Below, in pieces: positions 52,206 through 60,280 of a stretch of DNA of 64,000 bases. This stretch comes from Clostridium sp. CAG:609 (GTDB lineage: Bacteria; Bacillota_I; Bacilli_A; RF39; UBA660), in NCBI GenBank assembly GCA_000438075.1, contig FR903528.1:1-64000 (forward strand), written 5' to 3'. The notes below the pieces were generated by a model. It had not been told where the DNA came from, did no database searches, and saw nothing but the letters and a program-made list of their open reading frames with translations. Every line of letters begins with the position of its first letter. Within the stretch, counting starts at the first letter, position 1. A program made the position numbers and the translations under genes.

Positions 52206-52283
52206 TACAACACAACTCCTAATTTTTTTAACTATTTATATCATAACATAAATATATCCAAAAGAAAAGAAAAAGAAGAAACT

Positions 52284-53837
52284 TTATTTAGCTTCTTCTT
52301 GTACTCTAGTTTCTCTAATAACCGTTATCTTAATTGTACCTGGATATTGCATTTCATTTTCAATTTTTTCTTTAATATCTCTAGCAATTTTATAACTTTT
52401 AGCATCATCTACATCACTAGGTTTAACTATAACTCTAAGTTCTCTACCTGCTTGCATTGCAAATGTTTTTTCAACACCATCATAAGAATTACCTATTTCT
52501 TCAAGTTGTTCAAGTCTCTTTATATAGTTTTCTAATGAATCATTTCTAGCACCAGGTCTAGCTGCAGATAATGTATCGGCAATAGCAACTAAAACCGCAA
52601 TAACTGATTTAGCATCTGTATCACCATGATGTGAAGCAATAGCATCAAGTACAACTTCAGGTTCATGATGACGTTTAGCAAATTCTAAACCAATTTCAAC
52701 ATGACTACCTTCAACTTCAAAGTCTATTGATTTACCAATATCATGTAATAATCCAGCTCTTTTAGCAAGTGTTACATTTTCACCAAGCTCTGCAGCCATA
52801 AGTCCACAAAGATTAGCAACTTCAATTGAATGCTTCAATGCATTTTGACCATAACTAGTTCTAAAATTAAGTTTACCAATTAATGTAACCAATTCAGGAT
52901 CCATCTTAGTAATACCTAAGTCATTTATTGTTTGATTACCTATTTGAATGATTCTAGCATTTACATCCTTTACAGTTTTATCATACACTTCTTCAATTCT
53001 ACCAGGATGAATTCTTCCATCCTTAATTAATGTTTCAATAGTAATCTTTGCTATTTCTCTTCGAAGTGGATCAAATGATGATAAACTTATTGCTTCCGGA
53101 GTATCATCAATAATTAAATCAACTCCTGTAACTGATTCAATAGTTCTGATATTTCTACCTTCTCTACCAATTAGTCTTCCTTTCATATCATCATTTGGCA
53201 AATCAATCGTACTCACAGTTTGGGTTCCAACAACATCATCAGCATATCTTTCCATACTACTTACAATAAGTTGTTTAGCAATTTCATGAGCCTCAAGTTT
53301 TGCCTTTCTTTCTTCATCTTTGATATAATTAGTAATTTCTAATTCCATATCACTTTCAACACGTTCCATAATTAAAGCACGTGCCTTTTCTTTGCTATAA
53401 CCAGCAATTTTTTCAAGTTGCACTAATTCATCTTTAATTAATGCATCCATTTTGTCCTCTTTTTCTTGTAATTTTTTTTGTTTAGCTAATAAATCATTTT
53501 CTTTTTCTTGTAACACATTATCCCTATTTTGAAGCATTTCTTCCCTCTTATCGAGATTAGATTCTCTACTTAATAGTCTATCTTCAGCTTGTAATGCTTC
53601 AGCTTTTCTATTTTTAATTTCAGCTTCGGCTTCTTGACGAAGACGATGTGTTTCTTGTTTTAATTCTAATAATGTATCTCTTTTGTTCTTTTCTGCTTCT
53701 TTTTTAGCATCTTCTATAAATTTATTAGCGTTTTTAATGGCTTTGGAAGCTTTAATATTAAATGCCACCCAAACAGCAATGCTTCCTACCAAAATTCCAA
53801 TTATAAGGGATAAAATGGGAAATAAAATATTATCCAT
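52284..53837 (-). CDS. rny: Ribonuclease Y
   Basis: A membrane-anchored endoribonuclease that starts mRNA decay. It has 517 residues, the usual length. An N-terminal membrane helix (about 4-25) is followed by a long charged coiled coil (about 30-170), a KH domain (IDLPNDDMKGRLIGREGRNIRTIESVTGVD in parts) and an HD domain with HDIGK and the following SHVEIG metal residues. The C-terminus IKITVIRETRVQEEAK is typical. It has its own promoter. Confidence 0.97.
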   Translation of the reverse strand: MDNILFPILSLIIGILVGSIAVWVAFNIKASKAIKNANKFIEDAKKEAEKNKRDTLLELKQETHRLRQEAEAEIKNRKAEALQAEDRLLSRESNLDKREEMLQNRDNVLQEKENDLLAKQKKLQEKEDKMDALIKDELVQLEKIAGYSKEKARALIMERVESDMELEITNYIKDEERKAKLEAHEIAKQLIVSSMERYADDVVGTQTVSTIDLPNDDMKGRLIGREGRNIRTIESVTGVDLIIDDTPEAISLSSFDPLRREIAKITIETLIKDGRIHPGRIEEVYDKTVKDVNARIIQIGNQTINDLGITKMDPELVTLIGKLNFRTSYGQNALKHSIEVANLCGLMAAELGENVTLAKRAGLLHDIGKSIDFEVEGSHVEIGLEFAKRHHEPEVVLDAIASHHGDTDAKSVIAVLVAIADTLSAARPGARNDSLENYIKRLEQLEEIGNSYDGVEKTFAMQAGRELRVIVKPSDVDDAKSYKIARDIKEKIENEMQYPGTIKITVIRETRVQEEAK

Positions 53838-53894
53838 TTAAATCCTCCAATTTTCTATAGAATATATATTAAACATTTATATCTCTATAATTTT

Positions 53895-53923
53895 ATTATA
53901 AAGGTAAATAGATAAATAATCAA
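53895..53923 (-). promoter_or_regulatory. Promoter of rny
   Basis: On the minus strand, TTGATT (53918-53923), 17-bp spacer, TATAAT (53895-53900), about 60 bases before the ATG. Confidence 0.7.
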
Positions 53924-53956
53924 GTCTAAATGTGAAATTTTGGTATTTATATAAAA

Positions 53957-54808
53957 TTATAAATAATAACAAATTAGTTTTGCATCCATCATATCTTCAG
54001 GGTTATCAGGATTTTTGATTCTAATATCATGTATGTGTAACAAATTATTTTGTTCAACCAATGCTCTATCTTCACTAGAAAAAGAATTATATTTTTCTGT
54101 CAGCATAATTAAAAATACATTCATATCACTAAGAACATTATTATATTCATCTAAAACATAACTAAATATTGAACGGGGATTATCCATAATCCACATCCCT
54201 CTAATTCTTAAATCAGTAATCGATAGCTTATCTATATTATTAATTTTACCAAGCTCATTTGTTTCCTCAAATGTAAAACCTTCTATACCATTAACTTTTT
54301 CTTTAATGGTATTTTTAACACTAAAATAAACATCCTCATTTGCAGCAAAACAATCACCATAGGTAATGGTTAAATATTTAAGCTTATTGTTACCAAGTTC
54401 TCCAACAAAATAAACTAAATCTTTTTCAGTCCAACCATTTACGCCTTCACACTCCCTACATCTTTTGTTAATCATCATTGAATTATTATTTAATTTTTTT
54501 GAAGGATAAGAACTATTTAATTGAACTTTATTACTTTGATTATTTTTCTTTACTTCAATTGCATCACCATTTCTAATAATAGCATCTGGTGGATTTTTAT
54601 TATTTCCTATATAAGAAAAAACTTCATTATATTTTTTCTTCGCTTCTTCATCCTCTAAACCAAATGAATTACAAAATGCATCTTTAACAAATAGTTCTAA
54701 AGCATTTCCTTCATTATTTGCTCTATTGTTTCCAACATAATCTCTTATTATTTCATTAGAACCATATAATGAAATATTATTAATCATTTTTAAAATATTA
54801 CTTTTCAT
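53957..54808 (-). CDS. Type II restriction endonuclease, NgoPII family (expected site GGCC)
   Basis: 283 residues. It matches the NgoPII family: YGSNEIIRDYVGNNRANNEGNALELFVKDAFC at the N-terminus, then NPPDAIIRNGDAIEVKK (the PD...ExK nuclease site), SSYPSKKLNNNSMMINKRCRECEG, and the C-terminal LHIHDIRIKNPDNPEDMMDA. Family members cut GGCC. Its start overlaps the methyltransferase stop by 11 bases, so the nuclease is translated after the protective enzyme. Specificity is inferred from family, not read from sequence. Confidence 0.9.
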   Translation of the reverse strand: MKSNILKMINNISLYGSNEIIRDYVGNNRANNEGNALELFVKDAFCNSFGLEDEEAKKKYNEVFSYIGNNKNPPDAIIRNGDAIEVKKNNQSNKVQLNSSYPSKKLNNNSMMINKRCRECEGVNGWTEKDLVYFVGELGNNKLKYLTITYGDCFAANEDVYFSVKNTIKEKVNGIEGFTFEETNELGKINNIDKLSITDLRIRGMWIMDNPRSIFSYVLDEYNNVLSDMNVFLIMLTEKYNSFSSEDRALVEQNNLLHIHDIRIKNPDNPEDMMDAKLICYYL

Positions 54809-55808
54809 TTTCCAAAACCTCCAAACTTTTTCTTATTTGATTTCCCACTGCTTTAGCTAAATTAACTGGAACTGCATTACCTATCATTTTGTAACCAGCA
54901 GAAACATCAGTGTAATAAAAGATAAAGTTATCTGGAAATGTCTGAATTCTGGCACATTCTCTAACAGACAATCTTCGATATAAATGCTCTTTACCAGGTA
55001 CAAAAATCCTTTTATTTTTTTCAACCTCAACCATCTTAGGTGCTTGAGGATGAATTGGTGCGTGTCTTCCTCCGGCTTGAATGGTAAATGATGGTTCATC
55101 CCAACTTCTTACTCTATTTCTAGACATATAAATTGAAGAAAAAGAACCGGTCATATATTCATGATTAGGTATAATACAATTATCCCCATTAGTTTTAGAT
55201 TTTAAAACTGCAGGTATTGCAGAATCTTTAATATCATAAATTGCATCTCTCAAAGTAGGCTTTTCTTTTAAAGGTTCAGGAAAATCAAAATCCACATTTA
55301 AATCTTTTCTAAAACCAACATAAAAAACTCTTAACCTATCTTGAGGAACACCATAATCATTTGCATTTAATAATTTCATATGCATCTCATAACCAGCTTC
55401 TTCAAATAATTTTATAAATCTATCAACGGCTTCTTGATGTCTTTTAGATAGCATACCGGAAACATTTTCAGCCACAAAAAATTTAGGCTTTTTATCTTTT
55501 AAAATTCTAATAAAATCATAAAACAATTGCCCACGAGAATCATTAATACCTCTAAGAGAACCAGCTTCACTCCAACTTTGACAAGGAGGACCTCCAATTA
55601 TCCCGTCACAATCAGGTAACTCATCAGATGAAATTTTTCTTATATCTCTATGATCTAATGGAGTCTTATGATTTTTCTCATAAGTTTCCCAAATTGATTT
55701 ATCATATTCATTAGCATAAACAATATCAAATCCAGCTTTTTCAAAACCTAAATCAAGACCACCTGCTCCAGCAAATAAACTTAATATTTTAAATTTTTTT
55801 GTTTCCAT
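54798..55808 (-). CDS. DNA (cytosine-5) methyltransferase of the NgoPII-like system
   Basis: 336 residues, type II C5 methyltransferase that protects the host sites. Motif I is LFAGAGGLDLGFEKAGF; motif IV is IGGPPCQSWS with the catalytic Cys76; motif VI is FFVAENVSGM; motif VIII VNANDYGVPQDRLRVFYVG (read as LNANDYG..); motif IX RECARIQTFPDNF; motif X YKMIGNAVPVNLA. The target-recognition region is short, as in HaeIII-type GGCC enzymes. The ATG at 55808 has GGAGGTG before it. First gene of a two-gene R-M unit with its own promoter. Confidence 0.95.
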   Translation of the reverse strand: METKKFKILSLFAGAGGLDLGFEKAGFDIVYANEYDKSIWETYEKNHKTPLDHRDIRKISSDELPDCDGIIGGPPCQSWSEAGSLRGINDSRGQLFYDFIRILKDKKPKFFVAENVSGMLSKRHQEAVDRFIKLFEEAGYEMHMKLLNANDYGVPQDRLRVFYVGFRKDLNVDFDFPEPLKEKPTLRDAIYDIKDSAIPAVLKSKTNGDNCIIPNHEYMTGSFSSIYMSRNRVRSWDEPSFTIQAGGRHAPIHPQAPKMVEVEKNKRIFVPGKEHLYRRLSVRECARIQTFPDNFIFYYTDVSAGYKMIGNAVPVNLAKAVGNQIRKSLEVLENEK

Positions 55809-55899
55809 TTATGACACCTCCTAAAGTATTTAGTTATTTAATTATATCATTTTCTATATAAATTTTCTATTAAAATCATTCTTTTTTTAAAGTAACTAT

Positions 55900-55929
55900 A
55901 TTATAACCTATGTTCGTGTTTTTTGTCAA
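55900..55929 (-). promoter_or_regulatory. Promoter of the restriction-modification unit with LexA-like site
   Basis: On the minus strand, consensus TTGACA (55924-55929), 18-bp spacer, consensus TATAAT (55900-55905). The spacer contains CGAACATAGGTT, close to the left and central parts of the SOS box CGAACRNRYGTTYC, between the hexamers where a repressor would block polymerase. Confidence 0.65.
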
Positions 55930-55934
55930 TATAA

Positions 55935-55955
55935 AATCAGAATTTTCTTCTGATT
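55935..55955 (-). terminator. Terminator of the surface polymer cluster
   Basis: An 8-bp stem (AATCAGAA/TTCTGATT) directly after the stop codon at 55956, followed on the minus strand by a short AT run. It separates the cluster from the R-M promoter. Confidence 0.7.
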
Positions 55956-56666
55956 CTATTTTTCTTTTCTAACTTTAAAAATAAATTTAACATTACTATT
56001 CCAAAATCTCTTTAACCTACTTGGTTCTTTTATAATTCTATATAACCATTCTAAATTTAATTTAATAAATATCTTCGGTGCTCTTTTCTTAGTGCCACTT
56101 AAAACATCAAATGACCCACCTACGCCTACAATAATACCTTTATTAAATTCATTCATATGTCTATATATTAATTCTTCTTGCATAGGTATACCCAGTGCTA
56201 TAAGTAATATATCAGGTTCTAACTTAGATATTTTTTCCATTTCTTTATCCAAATTTTTAACATAACCATTCGAAAAACCAAGCAATTTAATAGATGGATA
56301 TTCCACTTTTATTTTATCAACTAAACTACTAACAACTTCTTCTTTAGCTCCTAACAAATATAATGAATACTTATTTTTATTTGTTAAGGTCAATAATTCT
56401 TCACTTATTTCAATACCAGTAATTCTTTCTAATACTGGTGATTTAACCCATTTACTTGCTTTAACTACTGCGATACCATCTGGAACTAATGAAACACACT
56501 TACTATCCATTAATTTCTTTAAATTATCATTTTTTTCACTTAACATCAAAGTTTCAGGATTAACAGTAACAATAATCTTTTTATTGCCACCACTTAACCA
56601 TAAGTCCATTTCTTTAAAATATGTCTCTTTACTACCCTTATATAACTTATTTATATATTCTTTCAT
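55956..56666 (-). CDS. WecG/TagA/CpsF family glycosyltransferase
   Basis: 236 residues of the GT26 family, which includes TagA, the UDP-ManNAc transferase that commits wall teichoic acid synthesis. Family blocks are KKIIVTVNPETLMLSEKN, KCVSLVPDGIAVVKASKW, RITGIEISEELL, YSLYLLGAKEEVVSSLVDKI, ILLIALGIPMQEELIYRHM and GVGGSFDVLSGTKKRAPKIF with LNLEWLYRIIKEPSRLKRF. Soluble or membrane-associated at the cytoplasmic face. Last gene of the cluster, 2 bases after the previous one. Confidence 0.94.
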   Translation of the reverse strand: MKEYINKLYKGSKETYFKEMDLWLSGGNKKIIVTVNPETLMLSEKNDNLKKLMDSKCVSLVPDGIAVVKASKWVKSPVLERITGIEISEELLTLTNKNKYSLYLLGAKEEVVSSLVDKIKVEYPSIKLLGFSNGYVKNLDKEMEKISKLEPDILLIALGIPMQEELIYRHMNEFNKGIIVGVGGSFDVLSGTKKRAPKIFIKLNLEWLYRIIKEPSRLKRFWNSNVKFIFKVRKEK

Positions 56667-56668
56667 TC

Positions 56669-57937
56669 TTACTCATCTTTCTTTATCATATCAACTATTG
56701 CTTTAGCTTTCTTACTCCAATCATTTTCTAAAGCTTCTTTATCTAACAATTTAATATAATTAGAATCTACCCTCATGTCCATTGCTTTAGCAATAAGTTC
56801 AATAAATTCTTTCTTATCATGTCCAATCATAACACTTCTATACTTTCTACACTCAGGCATATTAGTTGTAACAATTGGTTTATGAAGTGCCATATATTCA
56901 AATATTTTAACTGGGCTAGTACTCTTAGTAATATCATTTATTTTAAATGGTATCATAAGTACATCTGCACATCTTGCATAATTTTTTAACACCTTATAAT
57001 CTCTCTTTCCTAGAAAGAAGACATTATTAACACTTTTTAAATTATCATCAAAAGATGAATCATATTTAACACCAAATAAGACAATACTATATTTATTTGT
57101 TTTAGCTAAAGACTTAATTAAATCATAATCTACCCAATTTGCTAAAGCACCATAATACATGACAATTGGTTTACCTATACTCAATACTTTATTAAAGTCC
57201 GCATCAAAACTAAACTCTTCATCAAAACTTTTAAAAAAGTTATAATCTACTCCATTACTTGAATAAACTAAATTCTTTTTACCTCTTCTTTTTATTACTT
57301 CATCCATTAATGCATCCGCAGTTGCAACTACATAAGTATTATCATGTTCCATTACATAATTATATTTATCTAAAATATTCTTAGGTAAGTTTTTCGTCCC
57401 AGATAATTCTGCTGACAAATGATCAATATACTCATATATTAACTTATATCCATTATCTAAATAATTAAATAATTCATTTATAGACATCTTCCAATCAGTT
57501 GAATATATTTCAACATACCTTGGCATACCTTTATTTATTATCTCTTCATTTAATATTTTACTAAGTAACCTATTATTAAAATTAAATAAATATAAATTAT
57601 CATTTAATTTTTCCATTAACTTAACTTTATCAGTCATCGTTGTAACCTCATAAAATACTAAACATCTATTTTTTGCTAAATTATTAGCAATATGCTGAGG
57701 TCTTTGAAAAAGAGGTACATTATACCCAAAAGTACTTCTCCATATAATAATTCTATCATAATTACTATTATTTAATATATCATGTATTATATCTTTATAT
57801 TTACCCCTATTAAATAATACTTTTAAACTAACTTTATCAAAATAATTAGAATTAATATAATTACAACACTTCTTAAAAAATACTTTAAATCCATCTTTTT
57901 TATAAACAGAAATTAACTTAGATATTTTATCTTTCAT
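56669..57937 (-). CDS. GT4-type glycosyltransferase
   Basis: 422 residues. The N-terminus reads IIIWRSTFGYNVPLFQRPQHIANNLAK, the QRPQH signature of a subgroup of GT-B enzymes; the C-terminal half has KPIVMYYGALANWVDYDLIKSL, FLGKRDYKVLKNYARCADVLMIPFK and STSPVKIFEYMALHKPIVTTNMPE, the nucleotide-sugar binding side of GT4. Donor and acceptor cannot be predicted. The fused GT4-GT2 enzyme upstream ends 7 bases before it. Confidence 0.88.
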   Translation of the reverse strand: MKDKISKLISVYKKDGFKVFFKKCCNYINSNYFDKVSLKVLFNRGKYKDIIHDILNNSNYDRIIIWRSTFGYNVPLFQRPQHIANNLAKNRCLVFYEVTTMTDKVKLMEKLNDNLYLFNFNNRLLSKILNEEIINKGMPRYVEIYSTDWKMSINELFNYLDNGYKLIYEYIDHLSAELSGTKNLPKNILDKYNYVMEHDNTYVVATADALMDEVIKRRGKKNLVYSSNGVDYNFFKSFDEEFSFDADFNKVLSIGKPIVMYYGALANWVDYDLIKSLAKTNKYSIVLFGVKYDSSFDDNLKSVNNVFFLGKRDYKVLKNYARCADVLMIPFKINDITKSTSPVKIFEYMALHKPIVTTNMPECRKYRSVMIGHDKKEFIELIAKAMDMRVDSNYIKLLDKEALENDWSKKAKAIVDMIKKDE

Positions 57938-57944
57938 AAGTCAC

Positions 57945-59912
57945 CTACTTAATACATCTTTTTAATAAATCAGGATTTTTATCCATCCATTTATTTTTAA
58001 AATATTCTCTTTTTTCAAGTAATATCTTAGTGTGAGCATCTGTACCATCTTTTGTTGTTTGATGAGGCAAATGAATAATTCCAAGATATGGACAGTATAC
58101 TATTTTTTTACCTTCATTTAATACTTTCAAAGATAAATCAGTATCCTCATAACAAGTCGGATCATAGAGTTCATCAAACCCATTTATTTTTTTAAATAAA
58201 TCTCTTTTAATAAGCATACCTCCACTACCTAAATAACTTATATCACTTCTAGCTAACATATTCTGAGGCATATATCTATAAGGAAAATTATCAACAACAT
58301 AATATGAAATACCAGAATCATTGAAAAAACCTGCTGCCCAACCAATTAAACCAATATCATCATGTTTTAGTAATCTCTCATAAGGATGTAAAAAATACTT
58401 ATTTGTTGCCCATTGATCACTATCTAAAAATAATATATATTCTTTATTAGATTTACTTACACCTAAATTTCTTCCACTTGAACATCCATTCTTAGTATTC
58501 TTATATAACTTAATTTTATTGCCATATTTATTATTTAATAATTCATATGAACCATCACTACTTTTATTATCAACAACAATTATCTCATAATTATATAATT
58601 CATTATATTTAAGTAATGAATTAATTGATTTAAATATAATATCTTTATTATTATAATTTAATATAACAATTGACAAATTATCCTTTAATATTGATTTATT
58701 ATTGTATACATTATCTATTAAAGTATCTACTCTATTAAACCAAGTATTATCATTAACAAAATTATCTGCAGCTTCTCTATCTACTTTAACATCTTTATTT
58801 ATAATACTTTCCCATTCTTTATAAGTATTACCAAAATAACAATTCGGATAATTACTTATATCAGGTAAATATGTTGATATAACACAAGTATACATAGATA
58901 TATATTCAAATACTTTTAATGGTGAAACATAATCAGATATTTCTCCAGTCTTAAAAGGAATAAATGAAAAATCAACATACTTTAAATAAGCAGGCAATTC
59001 ATATTGTTTTTTTAATCCTAGAAAATGAATATTATCTGGACATTTATCTTTATCTAAAACTCTAGAATAATCTCCTATTAAATTAATTGAATATTCAGGA
59101 TTATTTTTAGCTAAGTTATTAAGTAAATCCCAATCAAACCAACTACCCCATAATGAACCATAATATAATAATGTTTTTTTACCAACCACTAAGTCCTTTG
59201 GTTTAACCATTTCTCTTAGTCCACAAAACAATTCTTCATCTACTGCATTAGGTAAATACAACACTTTCTTATTTTTAATCTTATATTTTTTTAAATAACC
59301 ATTTAATTGTTCAACCAAGTATTTTGCAGTACCAACCACCACTCTTGCATTTGCAAGAAGTCTATATAACATATCTTCATCATATATTCCATTACCTAAA
59401 CTAGTTTCCCAATTATCAATACTTTCATAAACAATATTACATTTAGAGTTAATAGCATAATCTAATACTTTGCTAAATTTATTACATGGTGACTCAAATA
59501 TAAACAAATCATTTTCATGTACTTTATCTTTAATATTATCTATTATTTTATCGTCAATAAATATATGACTAGACATAGGCATCTCAATACTAAATTTAGT
59601 ATTTTCACTAGACTTATAAGCATATAAATAATTAACATTATACCCCATTTTATTGAAAGTCTTTGCTAGTTGAGAACATCTTTGACCAGCTCCAATATCA
59701 TAATATGGAATACTTGCAACAATAAATATATTTGGTAATTCTTTTAGATAACCAAATTCTTTACTATCACTATCATTTTCTACATCAACAAAATCAATAT
59801 TCTTAACACTTAAATGATTTATTTTTAATGCAATATATTTATAAACCCATTTAATAGTTTTAACCAAACCATATTCTTTAACATGATTACATAATTTCTT
59901 TAACTTATTCAT
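57945..59912 (-). CDS. Bifunctional glycosyltransferase, GT4-like domain fused to GT2
   Basis: 655 residues from ATG 59912, which has AAAGGA upstream. The first part (about 50-375) is a GT-B enzyme with IPYYDIGAGQRCSQLAKTFN, KKTLLYYGSLWGSWFDWDLL, NIHFLGLKKQYELPAYLKYVDFSFIPFK and SPLKVFEYISMYTCVISTYLPD, close in layout to the next gene. The second part (about 395-655) is GT2 with LSIVILNYNNKDIIFKSINSLL, VDNKSSDGSYELL, FLDSDQWATN and the acceptor loop FDELYDPTCYEDTDLSLKV. Two sugar transfers by one protein are likely. It has its own promoter after the terminator at 60004. Confidence 0.88.
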   Translation of the reverse strand: MNKLKKLCNHVKEYGLVKTIKWVYKYIALKINHLSVKNIDFVDVENDSDSKEFGYLKELPNIFIVASIPYYDIGAGQRCSQLAKTFNKMGYNVNYLYAYKSSENTKFSIEMPMSSHIFIDDKIIDNIKDKVHENDLFIFESPCNKFSKVLDYAINSKCNIVYESIDNWETSLGNGIYDEDMLYRLLANARVVVGTAKYLVEQLNGYLKKYKIKNKKVLYLPNAVDEELFCGLREMVKPKDLVVGKKTLLYYGSLWGSWFDWDLLNNLAKNNPEYSINLIGDYSRVLDKDKCPDNIHFLGLKKQYELPAYLKYVDFSFIPFKTGEISDYVSPLKVFEYISMYTCVISTYLPDISNYPNCYFGNTYKEWESIINKDVKVDREAADNFVNDNTWFNRVDTLIDNVYNNKSILKDNLSIVILNYNNKDIIFKSINSLLKYNELYNYEIIVVDNKSSDGSYELLNNKYGNKIKLYKNTKNGCSSGRNLGVSKSNKEYILFLDSDQWATNKYFLHPYERLLKHDDIGLIGWAAGFFNDSGISYYVVDNFPYRYMPQNMLARSDISYLGSGGMLIKRDLFKKINGFDELYDPTCYEDTDLSLKVLNEGKKIVYCPYLGIIHLPHQTTKDGTDAHTKILLEKREYFKNKWMDKNPDLLKRCIK

Positions 59913-59939
59913 ATTTAATCCTTTCATTTATACAACATT

Positions 59940-59969
59940 ATTATAACATGGTAAAGCAATTAAATACAA
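59940..59969 (-). promoter_or_regulatory. Promoter of the three-glycosyltransferase unit
   Basis: On the minus strand, TTGTAT (59964-59969), 18-bp spacer, TATAAT (59940-59945). Confidence 0.5.
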
Positions 59970-60003
59970 TAAAATTAATAAAAAGTGAAAGGAATATAAA
60001 AAA

Positions 60004-60023
60004 GCAATGAATTTCTTCATTAC
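60004..60023 (-). terminator. Terminator after the YIDP protein gene
   Basis: An 8-bp stem (GTAATGAA, loop GAAA, TTCATTGC with one wobble) overlapping the stop codon, then a T6 run on the minus strand. Confidence 0.75.
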
Positions 60024-60280
60024 TTCTTAATTTCTATTTTATCAGATTCTACTTCTTTATTCTTATTTTCATCAATACCTAATTTTTTACCAACTTTCTT
60101 TTTAACTTTTCTAAAGTAAATACCTACAAAAGCTCCAATGGCAATTGCTATGCCAGCTATTGCTTGAATAGCATATGTCATAACAGATGGATCAATATAT
60201 GCAAGTGCATTATCACTATATAAAAGCATAAAAGATACTGCAAAGAATAAAGCAACTATAACTTTACTACTTTTCTTCAT
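60020..60280 (-). CDS. Small membrane protein with a YIDP motif
   Basis: 86 residues. A signal peptide-like segment (to about residue 25, ending NALA) is followed at once by YIDPSVMTYAIQAIAGIAIAIGAFVGIYFRKVKKK, i.e. an AYIDP motif, one membrane helix and a basic stop-transfer, then a charged tail. Small YIDPG-motif membrane proteins recur beside polysaccharide and sulfatase-type genes in many bacteria; their function is unknown. The ATG at 60280 overlaps the YidC-TagF stop by 14 bases and follows GGAAAGGAG, so it is coupled to that fusion. Confidence 0.8.
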   Translation of the reverse strand: MKKSSKVIVALFFAVSFMLLYSDNALAYIDPSVMTYAIQAIAGIAIAIGAFVGIYFRKVKKKVGKKLGIDENKNKEVESDKIEIKK

